From: Mesorhizobium loti | Lineage (GTDB): Bacteria > Pseudomonadota > Alphaproteobacteria > Rhizobiales > Rhizobiaceae | Direction: 5' to 3' | Length of the DNA: 64,000 bases | NCBI GenBank assembly: GCA_014189435.1 | Contig: CP050293.1 | Coordinates: 7,011,001-7,075,000 of the forward strand | Shown: positions 25,652 through 33,877 of the stretch, piece after piece | Layout: the number at the start of each line of letters is the position of its first letter | How positions within the stretch are numbered: position 1 is the first letter of the stretch | Notes under the pieces: generated by a model | What the model saw: the letters and a program-made list of their open reading frames with translations, nothing else | Database searches by the model: none | Told to the model about the DNA's origin: nothing | Made by a program: the position numbers and the translations under genes

Positions 25652-26280
25652 AGCCTTCCAGGCGGCCTAGGGAGAGTGGGCAGTAGCGCGTCGTCTTCTT
25701 GCTGAAGAAGTCGACTCGCCTTTTCGGCCAACCGTTTGCTTCTCTGTTCGCGGAAGGCAGTCATGCACCAGAGCGTGATGCCATAGAACAACAGGCCAAA
25801 GATCAACCCAAGCGGCACCGCGCCGATCAGCATCGGCTTCAGCACCGGTCCCCACAATTGCGATAAGGAAAGGTTATGCAGCATCTCACTGAGATCCGCA
25901 GGCGGGCCATGACTTGGCAGGCGGTTGTGCAACATGATCTTGCCGGTCTCCCAGGATGCACCCCACAAAAAGGGGAGCGTCAACGGATTGCCGGCAACGA
26001 CTGCGCTCAGCGCTGCCGCCACCAGGTTTCCTGCAATCAGCCAGCAGAGGACGGCGGCAATGGCGAAGTGGAAACCCACCGGGAAGAATGAGGCGAAGAC
26101 CCCCGCCGCGACCCCAGCCGCCACGGCGTGTGGAGTGGCGTCCAGCCGCAGGATGCGCTTCGAAAAGTACTGAAGCGAGCGCGAGAAGGAACTGCGTGGC
26201 CACATATAGGTGCGTAAGCGCTCGAAGAGGCCATCAGGGTTGCGCCGTCGAAAGAGCACTCTCGTTCCTAACTTCGCCAA
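25624..26280 (-). CDS. DUF2062 family membrane protein
   Basis: 218 residues from ATG 26280. A basic N-terminus (MAKLGTRVLFRRRNPDGLF) leads to the DUF2062 core: TPHAVAAGVAAGVFASFFPV, FHFAIAAVLCWLIAGNLVAA and the NPLTLPFLWGASWETG box, then a last membrane helix (MLIGAVPLGLIFGLLFYGIT) and a basic C-terminus. It is an inner-membrane protein of unknown function, common in Proteobacteria. An exact EcfG promoter lies 47-71 nt upstream. Confidence 0.85.
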   Translation of the reverse strand: MAKLGTRVLFRRRNPDGLFERLRTYMWPRSSFSRSLQYFSKRILRLDATPHAVAAGVAAGVFASFFPVGFHFAIAAVLCWLIAGNLVAAALSAVVAGNPLTLPFLWGASWETGKIMLHNRLPSHGPPADLSEMLHNLSLSQLWGPVLKPMLIGAVPLGLIFGLLFYGITLWCMTAFREQRSKRLAEKASRLLQQEDDALLPTLPRPPGRLWWKRPPPA

Positions 26281-26326
26281 CGCTGCGGACTTGTCCGCCG
26301 GAATGAAATCGGCTCTAAAAACAAAA

Positions 26327-26351
26327 AACGCGGGCTGCGTTGCTTTGTTCC
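26327..26351 (-). promoter_or_regulatory. EcfG-type general stress promoter
   Basis: Minus strand: GGAAC (26351-26347), 16 bases, CGTT (26330-26327). Predicted start near 26320, 40 nt before the DUF2062 start. Confidence 0.65.
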
Positions 26352-26396
26352 GGTTTGTCAGGTTTAGAAAATATTCGGTAATAAGGGTGATCGCGT

Positions 26397-27005
26397 GTGA
26401 AATCGGTTAGGGTCAAATCGGACGCCCTCAAAGCTAGTTTGGCGTTGCTTGCGCTGGCGCTCGCCGGCTGCGCGGCATTGGGAGGCAAGCCTGCGCCGCT
26501 CGATACGTTCGAGCTGTCCGCCCCCTCGATCGATGCGCGTGGCCACAGCCGCCGCCAGATCCTGATCGCCCAGCCTTCCGCGCTCAAGGCGCTGGACAGC
26601 CAGAATATCGTCATCAAGCCGTCCGACGGCTCGATCCAGTATCTCAAGGGCGCGCAATGGGCCGATCGGCTGCCGCTGATCGTGCAGGCCAGGCTCGCCG
26701 AAACCTTCCAGCGCTCCGGCAGCTTTGCCGGTGTCGGCAAGCCGGGCGAGGGGCTGGCGATCGACTATCAGGTGATCGTCGAGGTCCGCTCCTTCGAAGT
26801 CCGCGTCAATGGCGGCGAGCATGCCGAGGTAAATCTGTTCGTGCGCATCCTGAACGACCGCAACGGCGAAGTGCGCGCTTCGAAAAACTTCACCGCATCC
26901 GCGCCCGTCGCGGGCAGCGGTAATCCGGCCTATGTCAACGCGCTGGACAGCGCTTTCGGCGAGGCGGCCAAGAATATCGTGCGCTGGACGGACACGACGA
27001 TCTGA
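26397..27005 (+). CDS. ABC-type transport auxiliary lipoprotein (PqiC/YmbA-like)
   Basis: 202 residues from GTG 26397. A signal peptide ends in the lipobox LAGC (Cys about 23), so the protein is lipid-anchored, probably in the outer membrane facing the periplasm. The mature part follows the family (PF03886-type) pattern: LDTFELSAPS, then ILIAQPSALKALDSQNIVIK, YLKGAQWADRLPLIVQARLA, and a beta sheet with DYQVIVEVRSFEVRV. It normally works with MlaE/MlaF/MlaD-like permease genes in lipid transport, but none is adjacent here. A decayed copy lies at 20581-20845. Confidence 0.8.
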   Translation: MKSVRVKSDALKASLALLALALAGCAALGGKPAPLDTFELSAPSIDARGHSRRQILIAQPSALKALDSQNIVIKPSDGSIQYLKGAQWADRLPLIVQARLAETFQRSGSFAGVGKPGEGLAIDYQVIVEVRSFEVRVNGGEHAEVNLFVRILNDRNGEVRASKNFTASAPVAGSGNPAYVNALDSAFGEAAKNIVRWTDTTI

Positions 27006-27253
27006 TCCGGATAAGCCAACGGTTGCGCTGCGTCCGATGCAAATATGCGTCGTATGAGCGGATTAGCATCTGGATTGGTAATTGAGACTCGCCTTAGCGT
27101 CAGGTGCTGCGCCAAGGTGAGGATCCAATAATCCGAAGACACCAGCGACTTTGAAGCACAAAGGGGTTTGCCCTCCCCAAAGGCGACGTAGGCAGGAGGT
27201 GCAAGTCAAGCGCAGCGTGACCGCGCGGCCGCGGACGGCTTATCGTGCAGGGT

Positions 27254-27331
27254 TTATCGCAGTCCTAGGAAGCCTAAGATAAAAAGGACAATTACGATCG
27301 CGCCAACAATCCAAATAATCCGATTCATCAT
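27254..27331 (-). CDS. Very small hydrophobic membrane protein
   Basis: 25 residues from ATG 27331 (or 27328): MMNRIIWIVGAIVIVLFILG then FLGLR. It is a single membrane helix with a short charged end; rhizobial genomes carry many near-identical copies of this kind. GAAAG precedes the start. GGAAC-N16-TGTT at 27427-27451 on this strand is one base off an EcfG promoter. Function unknown. Confidence 0.6.
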   Translation of the reverse strand: MMNRIIWIVGAIVIVLFILGFLGLR

Positions 27332-27420
27332 CTTTCGCTTTCTGCTAAAGGAGCCCGCCAAATGAGCGACGGATGGCAATGCGGGCCCGCCTCTTACGCT
27401 AAGAAGCGGCATTCGAATAA

Positions 27421-27558
27421 CTACCTCAACAGTCCACAACCACTAAGGTTCCAAAGCTCGTTCGCACTCCACACCCCTGAGTAACCACCAAATCTGAATC
27501 GCCACGCCCTGCCGGGGGCGCCAGTCGGCATTCGTCTACTGCTGATCTGATCGCTCAT
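27421..27558 (-). CDS. Possible small protein
   Basis: 45 codons from ATG 27558 with AGGAAG 9 nt before it (MSDQISSRRMPTGAPGRAWR...). Composition is Arg/Gly/Trp-rich and unlike its neighbours. No family; the good ribosome-binding site is the main support. Confidence 0.3.
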   Translation of the reverse strand: MSDQISSRRMPTGAPGRAWRFRFGGYSGVWSANELWNLSGCGLLR

Positions 27559-27649
27559 TTTTACTTCCTGCCGCTTGGAAAAGCCGGCGCCGCTCGCTGG
27601 AGGCTGCAAAGAAAGCGAGCTGAATCGGACGCCAGTCCCCGCGGTCTTA

Positions 27650-27675
27650 GGAACCTTACGCAGCCGTTGGCCGTT
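27650..27675 (+). promoter_or_regulatory. EcfG-type general stress promoter (17-bp spacer)
   Basis: GGAAC 27650-27654, 17 bases, CGTT 27672-27675. The predicted start near 27683 would leave a leader of only about 20 nt carrying AAGGAG before ATG 27703. Confidence 0.55.
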
Positions 27676-27702
27676 GAGGATTCACAATCAAGGAGTCTGA
27701 AG

Positions 27703-28059
27703 ATGGCTGATGACCCAAATGAAGCCGCGACATCCAGGCCGACGCAGCGTGAAGCTCAGGAAGCCTTGGAGAAGCAGGTTGCTCAGTTGAAGCGCGAGAT
27801 TAACAAGATCAATCGGACGCTTGCTGAGCGCGCAGAAGAGGTCGTCGAGGAAGCCACAGGCTGGTATGACAGCGCTGCCGATCGGGCCGGCCGTACAGCT
27901 CAGGCGCTTCGGAGCGGGGCTCAATCTGTTTCGGGGGCAGTCCAGGACAATCCGGGCACTGTGTCGACAGCCTTCATAATCGGCGCTGCAATGGGTCTGC
28001 TACTGGGGGTCACCCTCAACGCTAGTGGGTCTAGTAGGAACCGATGGTTCTCTAACTAG
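27703..28059 (+). CDS. DUF883/ElaB-like membrane-anchored protein
   Basis: 118 residues from ATG 27703, AAGGAG 8 nt upstream. A polar N-terminus is followed by a coiled-coil helix (EALEKQVAQLKREINKINRT, LAERAEEVVEEATGWYDSAA) and a C-terminal membrane helix (NPGTVSTAFIIGAAMGLLLG). This is the layout of ElaB/YqjD-like, ribosome- or membrane-associated stationary-phase proteins. The EcfG promoter fits that role. Confidence 0.75.
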   Translation: MADDPNEAATSRPTQREAQEALEKQVAQLKREINKINRTLAERAEEVVEEATGWYDSAADRAGRTAQALRSGAQSVSGAVQDNPGTVSTAFIIGAAMGLLLGVTLNASGSSRNRWFSN

Positions 28060-28161
28060 CCCGGAGATCGTCGCGTCGGTGCACCAAACTTGACACGGCA
28101 AAGCAGACCTCGGGGAGGCATTCTGAATCATTTCAAAATGAACCCGATTGGCGCGGTATGC

Positions 28162-29162
28162 CTATTTAGGTTTGTCGCCAGAGTCGGCCATTTCGCCCTT
28201 GAAGGTAACTTTCGTGCCCTTTTGCACCATCGAGGCGAGGTCCTCGGCATCCCAGTTCGTCAGCCTGATGCAGCCATGCGAGAAGGTCTTCCCGATCTTG
28301 CCGGGTTCGGGCGTGCCGTGAATGCCGTAGCTTTCGATCGACAGATCGATCCATATAGACCCCACCGGATTGTTAGGGCCGGCAGCAATGGTGAAGGGGC
28401 GCTTGGCCTTGACGCCCTTGAAAGCAAAGTGGGGATCATAGTGATAGGTCGGATTGTGCACCACGCGTTTGACTTCTGCCTGGCCACTCGGCGCCGGCTT
28501 TTCGTCGCTGCCGATCGAGGCGGGGTAGACTGCAAGCGCTTTACCGGAAGGATCAAGCGCGCGTAGCACGCGAGCCTCCTTGTCGACCTCAACCTCGGCA
28601 ATGGCGGGAGGATCGCCCCGACCAATATCGGGGACCAGCAACTTCGTGCCGGCCTTTCTCGAGCCGATGCCAGGATTGAGTTTTTGCAATAGCGGTTCGC
28701 TGATGTGGAAGCGTTCCGCCAGCTTCTCGACCGCATTGTGATAGCCGAGCCTCGACAGCCGGGCCATGCGCTCCAGGCGAGCCGGAATTCGCTTTGTAAA
28801 TGGTCCGCGCACATCCTTGCGCGTCAGCTCATAGGTGATCAGGACCGGGCTCGCGAGGTAGCCAGCAGCTTGTCCCAGGTTTCCTGGGTGAGCTTGCCAT
28901 CGGACGGGAATCCGTTCGCCGTCTGGAAGGCGCTGATCGCCTTGGTGAAGCTCTCACCAAGGTGGCCGTCGATCAGGCCTGGCGAGAAGCGCGCGCGGTC
29001 CAAGAGAATTTGTGCCTTCAGAACGGCGGGGCTGAAACCCTTTGGGGTGTCGGATGCAAATTGCGCCTGGTTGATGTCGGCCAGATCCTGCTTCGCCGCT
29101 TCGGCTGCCCCACAAGCGAGGAGGAACGCTGCCGCGAAAAGGAGCCTGATCATCGAGTTCAC
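28162..29162 (-). pseudogene. L,D-transpeptidase (YkuD) with peptidoglycan-binding domain, frameshifted
   Basis: ATG 29162 (or 29153) starts a signal peptide (MIRLLFAAAFLLACGAAEAA), followed by a peptidoglycan-binding-1 domain (LKAQILLDRARFSPGLIDGH ...FQTANGFPSDGKL). The frame is lost near 28846-28856, where one missing base would join WDKLLATS to SPVLITYELTRKDVRGPF. The remainder is intact: a linker, then YkuD with YGIHGTPEPGKIGKTFSHGC, where His and the SHGC Cys are catalytic. The family cross-links peptidoglycan in the periplasm. GGAAC-N16-CGTC at 29185-29209 is one base off an EcfG promoter. It is the sister of the gene at 4930-6017. Confidence 0.8.
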
Positions 29163-29395
29163 TCCGGATGGGACCTGCCTATATGACGCGGCACGCCCTG
29201 TTTGGTTCCGTCAACTCGGCCCAAGGCATTGGGATCCAAGGCTTTATCACAAGCATAACTTCGTAACGGCCCTCACATCTCAGTCGATAGATTGGTCGAC
29301 CTTCCGGACAGCGCCGCAACGACAACCAACATTAGATCTCGCGGAACTTTTGTGAAGCTGAGCCCTTCCTCTTGTGAACCGTTGAGGAGACCAAA

Positions 29396-29887
29396 ATGGC
29401 AAATCTGGGAAAATTGGCGATCGCGATGCTTGGCGTCCTGGCATACCAGAATCGCGACAAGATCGGCGACATGATCCGTGAAGCGGGAAATCGTAATCCC
29501 AACGACCCGCAAGGCGGGATTCTGGATCAGATATCGAAAGGGGTGTCCGGGACGGCCCTTGGCGACATCCTCGACCGATTCAGAGGGGCAGGGGCAGGAT
29601 CGAAAGTCGACTCTTGGGTTGGCACCGGGCCGAACGAGCCGATCCAGCCAAGCGACGTGGAAGCGGCTATTGACGAAGACACGCTCACTTCCCTTTCGAT
29701 GCAGACGGGTCTTTCGCGCGAGGACCTCATCCGCAGGATCACACGAGACTTGCCCGAGGCAGTCAACAAGATGACGCCAAATGGTGATTTGCCAGCTGAG
29801 GCAACGCAAGGCTCGGATGAGACCACCCTGCTCGACGACGTGCCCCCGCGCAGGCCGCAAGCCAAGAATTCAGGCGGCAATGTCTAG
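29396..29887 (+). CDS. YidB/DUF937-family protein
   Basis: 163 residues from ATG 29396, with TTGAGGAG upstream. It opens MANLGKLAIAMLGVLAYQNR and carries the family pattern of a Gly-rich middle (GGILDQISKGVSGTALGDIL, DSWVGTGPNEPI) followed by a helix pair (LSMQTGLSREDLIRRITRDL, PEAVNKMTPNGDLP). YidB-like proteins are small soluble proteins of unclear role. The stop overlaps the start of the next gene by 8 nt, so the two are translationally coupled. Confidence 0.8.
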   Translation: MANLGKLAIAMLGVLAYQNRDKIGDMIREAGNRNPNDPQGGILDQISKGVSGTALGDILDRFRGAGAGSKVDSWVGTGPNEPIQPSDVEAAIDEDTLTSLSMQTGLSREDLIRRITRDLPEAVNKMTPNGDLPAEATQGSDETTLLDDVPPRRPQAKNSGGNV

Positions 29888-30302
29888 AGTCACAACTCTA
29901 GACCGGGGAGGTCTGGTAAATCGCACACGCCCGGCGGCTGGGACGCGGGGGCAGGGCCATCGCGACCCTGAGGCAGAAAAAGCAATCGCCGAGCTGGATC
30001 TATTGGCCGCTTTGCTTGATTCCCGCTGGCGCATTCCGGGGACGTCAGTTCGTTATGGACTGGATGCCCTGGTGGGTCTGGTGCCCGTACTCGGAGATGT
30101 GGCGACGGGCCTGGTCTCGGCCTATATCGTCTTGCGAGCCCGAAACTGCGGGGCTGGAAATGGCTTGGTCGCCCGCATGTTAGGGAATGTACTGCTTGAT
30201 ACTGTGATAGGAAGCGTTCCTATTCTCGGCTCAATCTTCGACGTCTATTTTAAGGCGAACAATCGCAACATAAGGCTGCTTCGCCGTCACCTCCAAAGGT
30301 AA
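29880..30302 (+). CDS. DUF4112 family membrane protein
   Basis: 140 residues from ATG 29880, which overlaps the YidB stop in ATGTCTAG. Core pattern: LDLLAALLDSRWRIPGTSVR, then YGLDALVGLVPVLGDVATGL and a second repeat IGSVPILGSIFDVYFKANNR. Two hydrophobic hairpins with Gly/Pro-rich turns are typical of DUF4112. The function is unknown. Operon with the YidB-like gene. Confidence 0.8.
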   Translation: MSRVTTLDRGGLVNRTRPAAGTRGQGHRDPEAEKAIAELDLLAALLDSRWRIPGTSVRYGLDALVGLVPVLGDVATGLVSAYIVLRARNCGAGNGLVARMLGNVLLDTVIGSVPILGSIFDVYFKANNRNIRLLRRHLQR

Positions 30303-30404
30303 GGCCGAAGCTTGGAGGCTGGCCTGCCGTGAAGTGGCCTCGCGTTACGATGTCATAACTCGCTCGGTGCAATACAGCAGCCATCCCAATGGTTTAGCAC
30401 TGTG

Positions 30405-30453
30405 GCTGTCGGGCCGCTGGCAGGCTCACCAGCGCCCGTTTCGGCCCGACAGC
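30405..30453. repeat. Large inverted repeat
   Basis: GCTGTCGGGCC (30405-30415) and GGCCCGACAGC (30443-30453) are perfect 11-bp arms; inside them CGCTGG and CCAGCG pair as well. It lies between the DUF4112 gene and the 3' end of the convergent cytochrome b561 gene, so it may act as a two-way terminator. Confidence 0.5.
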
Positions 30454-30512
30454 GTGGAAGTACCTCGCGCGTCGTGGTGGCCCGCCTTGGTTTAGCGTTT
30501 AGCCCGCCAGGC

Positions 30513-31049
30513 TCAACCCTTTGGGAGCATCCTTGTCAGAACTGCATCGCGGCGGACGAAGTGATGATAGAGCGCGGCTGCAGCATGTAAGCTGGCCGCG
30601 ATCAATATCCCATTGGCGGATAACGAGTGAAGTTCTCGAATCGTGCGAGCCGTAGTTCGATCGGGTGCAAATGGTGCCGGCACTGTGAATAGGCCGAAGA
30701 AACTCAACGCATCACCCCTAAGCCATGTCAAAAGGATGCCAAGGACAGGGATCGCGATCAGCAGCGCATAGAGGACAAAGTGGCCGATCTTGGCTGCGGT
30801 CCGCTCGGGCGCCGACATTTCGTCTGGAAGACTTGGTGCCCCTCTTAGGCCGCGCAGAACAACCCGCCAAAGCAGCAATCCGGCCAACAGAAGACCAAAT
30901 GAAATGTGCAGCCGCCAGATGGCACCGACTGTCGGGTCGCCACGAGGCAACAGGTCTTCGCCGTAGGTCAGTGCGTAAAGCAGGAGGACGAGCACGAAGA
31001 GCGCCCAGTGCAGAAACTTCTGGATCGACGTGTATGCGGTAGAGGTCAT
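30513..31049 (-). CDS. Cytochrome b561 (CybB-type)
   Basis: 178 residues from ATG 31049. Four membrane helices with the haem-ligand histidines: FLHWALFVLVLLLYALTYG (helix 1), WRLHISFGLLLAGLLLWRVV (helix 2), IGHFVLYALLIAIPVLGIL (helix 3) and ELHSLSANGILIAASLHAAA (helix 4). It is a di-haem inner-membrane electron carrier that oxidises quinol or moves superoxide electrons. It stands alone. The usual length and a complete ligand set suggest it is functional. Confidence 0.9.
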   Translation of the reverse strand: MTSTAYTSIQKFLHWALFVLVLLLYALTYGEDLLPRGDPTVGAIWRLHISFGLLLAGLLLWRVVLRGLRGAPSLPDEMSAPERTAAKIGHFVLYALLIAIPVLGILLTWLRGDALSFFGLFTVPAPFAPDRTTARTIRELHSLSANGILIAASLHAAAALYHHFVRRDAVLTRMLPKG

Positions 31050-31517
31050 TCGACGACGGCTCCCGTTAAAAGGGTCTCTCCCCCTTCAGTTGGCTTCCTG
31101 GCAGACTTGTGGCCGCTAAATTACGATTTAGTAATGCCTCTCGCTTTCTCAGCCCTGCCCGCTGGCCCGTTTGTATCGCCTGCCACTCCTGCCAAGCCTG
31201 CTCCGCGTCACTTTTTCCATTTCGCCGCCTTTGCCTTCTCCGCTTCGTCGGCTTGGAGTTTCACAATCCAAAGATGCCATTGATTGCGAACTGGGTTGTC
31301 AGCAACGGGGTCGCGACTATCGCAATTGATGATTTGTCGACGAGCTTTTCTGATTGGCTCCCGAGACGTATGAACATCTCGGGAAGTTTTCTGGAAGGAG
31401 GCGCTGATCCAAGCTCAGCACATTATTATTCAGAAACCATGGGTGATGCGTTCCCTGACGGTGACCGACCGCATGCGGCGTTTCGTGCGAGATCATGGAT
31501 AGGGAATGGTAGAATCG
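31050..31517. other. Gene-poor stretch
   Basis: About 470 bases between cytochrome b561 and the Fic gene. A plus-strand open frame spans it but has no start signal and untypical composition. I see nothing else. Confidence 0.4.
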
Positions 31518-32576
31518 CTATCTGTTGGAATCGGGCACGTGGAGTGCGTAGCGCGTGTGTCTGCGTTCCCCGGTTTTTGTTAGCGCACCTTTGGCAATCA
31601 GGTTCTGCAAATCTCTGGTTGTCGTGGCGCGTGATGCCTGTGTGATGGCGATGTAATTCTCGGCGCTGAGCCCCCCTTTGAAGCCGTCGATACCTTCGCG
31701 GAACATCCGGGCAATGACCTTTTCCTGCCGCTCATTGAACTGATCCCGGTAGCGTTCGTAGAACTTGGCCTTGGCGACGGAAAATTCGACACGAGCGAGC
31801 GTTACGCGCTGCGCTTCAAGGATCGTGTTGGCGAAGTAGAGCAGCCAGTCCGTAACCGCGTTGTTCTTGTTGTTGGCCTCCAGGCTGTCGTAGTAGGCCT
31901 TGCGGTGGCGTTCGATCGTGTACGCCAAAGCGATGAGGGTGGGCTCACCCAGGTTTTGTGCCAGCGCCTTCTCGCATAGGGCGCGCCCTATGCGGCCGTT
32001 GCCATCCTCGAACGGGTGAATGCTCTCGAAATAAAGGTGAGCGATACCGGCACGCGTCAACGCAGGGAGCGGCGTCTTGCCTTTGGGTGAGGTATCGTTG
32101 AACCAAGCGGCGAAGGCGTCCATTTCGGTTTTCACCCGCGCCGACGGCGGCGCTTCGAAATGCACTTTGGCCTTATCCAGCCGATTGGAAACGATTTGCA
32201 TGGCATCGGCATGCTGGCGATAGTTGCCGATGGTCTCGATACGCCGCTCACCCGACATCACCATCTTGTGCCAAGCGTAGAGAGTGCGGTGCGAGAGGGC
32301 ATCGGCAAAATGCAAGTAAACATCGGCCATCATTTCGGCGATGCCGCGCTCGGCAGGTGGAATGCGCCTGGTCTCGCTGCCCAGCCCAAGTTGCTGGCGC
32401 AGGGATGATTGCAGACTCTCGCGGTTGAGGTATTCCCCTTCGATCGCGGATGTCTTCAAGGCTTCTTCGCTGATAAGATCAATGCGGATCTGATCACGAT
32501 CGTCGGCACCGACATGACGAAAGACGCCCAGGAACTCGCCCGATCGCAACAGGAACTCGCTTTCCAGCGGTTCCAA
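31518..32576 (-). CDS. Fic/DOC family protein (class II Fic AMP-transferase-like)
   Basis: 352 residues from TTG 32576. The Fic core motif HPFEDGNGRIGRA is complete (about residue 195-208), with the catalytic His and the phosphate-binding loop. The inhibitory helix TSAIEGEY near residue 43 lies N-terminal to the core, as in class II Fic proteins, where its Glu blocks ATP. A winged-helix domain closes the C-terminus. The family transfers AMP to a target protein. The usual N-terminus is encoded further out: ATG 32632 opens MLWNWEQADWPHFTYDKR, and a missing G near 32586-32588 separates it. An operator-like repeat array covers that start. Confidence 0.85.
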   Translation of the reverse strand: MEPLESEFLLRSGEFLGVFRHVGADDRDQIRIDLISEEALKTSAIEGEYLNRESLQSSLRQQLGLGSETRRIPPAERGIAEMMADVYLHFADALSHRTLYAWHKMVMSGERRIETIGNYRQHADAMQIVSNRLDKAKVHFEAPPSARVKTEMDAFAAWFNDTSPKGKTPLPALTRAGIAHLYFESIHPFEDGNGRIGRALCEKALAQNLGEPTLIALAYTIERHRKAYYDSLEANNKNNAVTDWLLYFANTILEAQRVTLARVEFSVAKAKFYERYRDQFNERQEKVIARMFREGIDGFKGGLSAENYIAITQASRATTTRDLQNLIAKGALTKTGERRHTRYALHVPDSNR

Positions 32577-32631
32577 TACCTTTTATCGTAGGTAAAATGC
32601 GGCCAGTCAGCCTGCTCCCAATTCCATAGCA

Positions 32632-32685
32632 TGAGTTATAGGGCACCTTTCTATAACTCATCGTGCCATAAATGGTGAGCTATAG
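32632..32685. promoter_or_regulatory. Operator-like array upstream of the Fic gene
   Basis: Three alternating half-sites: TGAGTTATAG (32632-32641), CTATAACTCA (32651-32660) and TGAGCTATAG (32676-32685). The first pair is a perfect inverted repeat directly before ATG 32632; the third matches with one change. It would cover the promoter or ribosome-binding site, so autoregulation by the Fic protein's winged helix is possible. Confidence 0.5.
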
Positions 32686-32766
32686 CAATCTTCGCTATGC
32701 CTCAGAAATCGGGTTTTACCCCGGCGTGATCCCACGACTACCATCCAGGTCAATTTTTTCGAATGC

Positions 32767-32970
32767 TTATAGCGCCGCGCGGCGAACGCTGTGGATCAGG
32801 ATGGCGAGGCAGCCGACCAGGAGCAGGATGGCGCCAAGCAATGGCGGCATAGCCAGAAACTTTACCGCCGCTGTCACCGCCGCAATCAGGATCAGCGCCA
32901 GCAACGCCAGATTGCCGTCGTCGATGAACATGTCGACGAATTCCTTGATGACAAGACGGACAATGTTCAT
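32767..32970 (-). CDS. Small membrane protein
   Basis: 67 residues from ATG 32970, whose ATGA overlaps the stop of the upstream membrane-protein gene. An acidic amphipathic start (MNIVRLVIKEFVDMFIDDGN) is followed by two hydrophobic helices (LALLALILIAAVTAAVKFLA, LLGAILLLVGCLAILIHSVR). Function unknown; coupling suggests it is a subunit of the upstream protein. Confidence 0.65.
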   Translation of the reverse strand: MNIVRLVIKEFVDMFIDDGNLALLALILIAAVTAAVKFLAMPPLLGAILLLVGCLAILIHSVRRAAL

Positions 32971-33716
32971 CGGGCGAGCCCTCCGGCGGGATAGGCGCTG
33001 CGCAGCCAGCGGACGACGGCAAAGGACGCAAGCGCAACGATAGCGAAAATGGCGGGAAGGGCGAGATCCGCGCCCGGCCAATCGGCACCGATGCCTTCGC
33101 CGGTCCAGAAGATGCCGAAGCTGGTCAGCATCAGCCCGACCACGAATTTGAGCGCATTCTCCGGCACGCGCGCCAGCGGCCGGTGCACGGCCAGGCCGAT
33201 CAGTATCACCAGAACGAACGCCGCCAGTGCGCCCAGGCTGGCGTAAAGCGTCTGCCCATGCGCGGCACCGACCGCAATAACGATGAACACGACCTCGATC
33301 CCTTCGAGCAGCACCGCCTTGAACGACGCCACTCCCGCCAGATAGTCGGCGCGCCGGTCATTGGCCTGCTGCTGCAGGCTTGCTGTTTCCCTGGAAAAAG
33401 CCGCCTCCTCGTCATGCAGGGCGATGACGCCGACGCTGCGCAGGATGGCTTTTCGCAGCCAGCGCATGCCAAACAGGATCAACAGCACACCGACGACGAA
33501 TTGCAAAATGGTGATGGGAACCAGCGCCAGCAGCGGTCCGAACGCCAGCACCAGTGCGGCCAGCAGCGCCAGCGCCAGTGCTGCGCCGGTCAGCGCCGGT
33601 CGCCAGCTGCGCGTCACCCCGACCGCGAGCACGATGGTAAAAGCTTCGACGACCTCGACGAAGGAAGCCAGGAAGGCGGCGGTGATGGTCGAAAGGATGG
33701 GGGTGAGACTGTGCAT
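32967..33716 (-). CDS. Polytopic membrane protein (COG4280-like) with two Glu-x-x-Glu motifs
   Basis: 249 residues from ATG 33716, about seven membrane helices. Helix 1 has FVEVVEAFTIVLAVG and the fourth has LLEGIEVVFIVIAVG. Two such acidic motifs in helices 1 and 4, in a seven-helix protein, recall the REGLE motifs of FTR1/EfeU iron permeases; the resemblance is mine and not proven. A cytochrome c'-type gene lies upstream and a small membrane protein overlaps downstream, so the three probably form one redox-linked unit. Confidence 0.7.
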   Translation of the reverse strand: MHSLTPILSTITAAFLASFVEVVEAFTIVLAVGVTRSWRPALTGAALALALLAALVLAFGPLLALVPITILQFVVGVLLILFGMRWLRKAILRSVGVIALHDEEAAFSRETASLQQQANDRRADYLAGVASFKAVLLEGIEVVFIVIAVGAAHGQTLYASLGALAAFVLVILIGLAVHRPLARVPENALKFVVGLMLTSFGIFWTGEGIGADWPGADLALPAIFAIVALASFAVVRWLRSAYPAGGLAR

Positions 33717-33750
33717 GAGGCATCCTGTAGTTTCAAATTATCTTCTTGTT

Positions 33751-33799
33751 TGAGCGTGATCTTTTACGAAAACCGGTTCCCACCTTGCGGGATCATGCT
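33751..33799. repeat. RIME-like dispersed intergenic repeat
   Basis: The pattern AGCGTGATC...AAAACCGGTTCCCACC...GATCATGCT, an imperfect inverted repeat, is the same as the palindromic intergenic elements scattered in Rhizobium and Mesorhizobium genomes. It lies between the cytochrome c' and membrane-protein genes and could form a hairpin in their transcript. Confidence 0.55.
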
Positions 33800-33877
33800 G
33801 TATGCGGGCGGCCAGGATGAACCATGCTACGAGAAAAGAAATCGATCGGCTGGATGAGCATTAGACGATCCTCCTCG

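Noticed and set aside
31109..31645. Plus-strand frame in the spacer before the Fic gene
   Set aside because: Cys/Ser/Arg-rich at the start and overlapping the Fic 3' end in antisense; no start signal.
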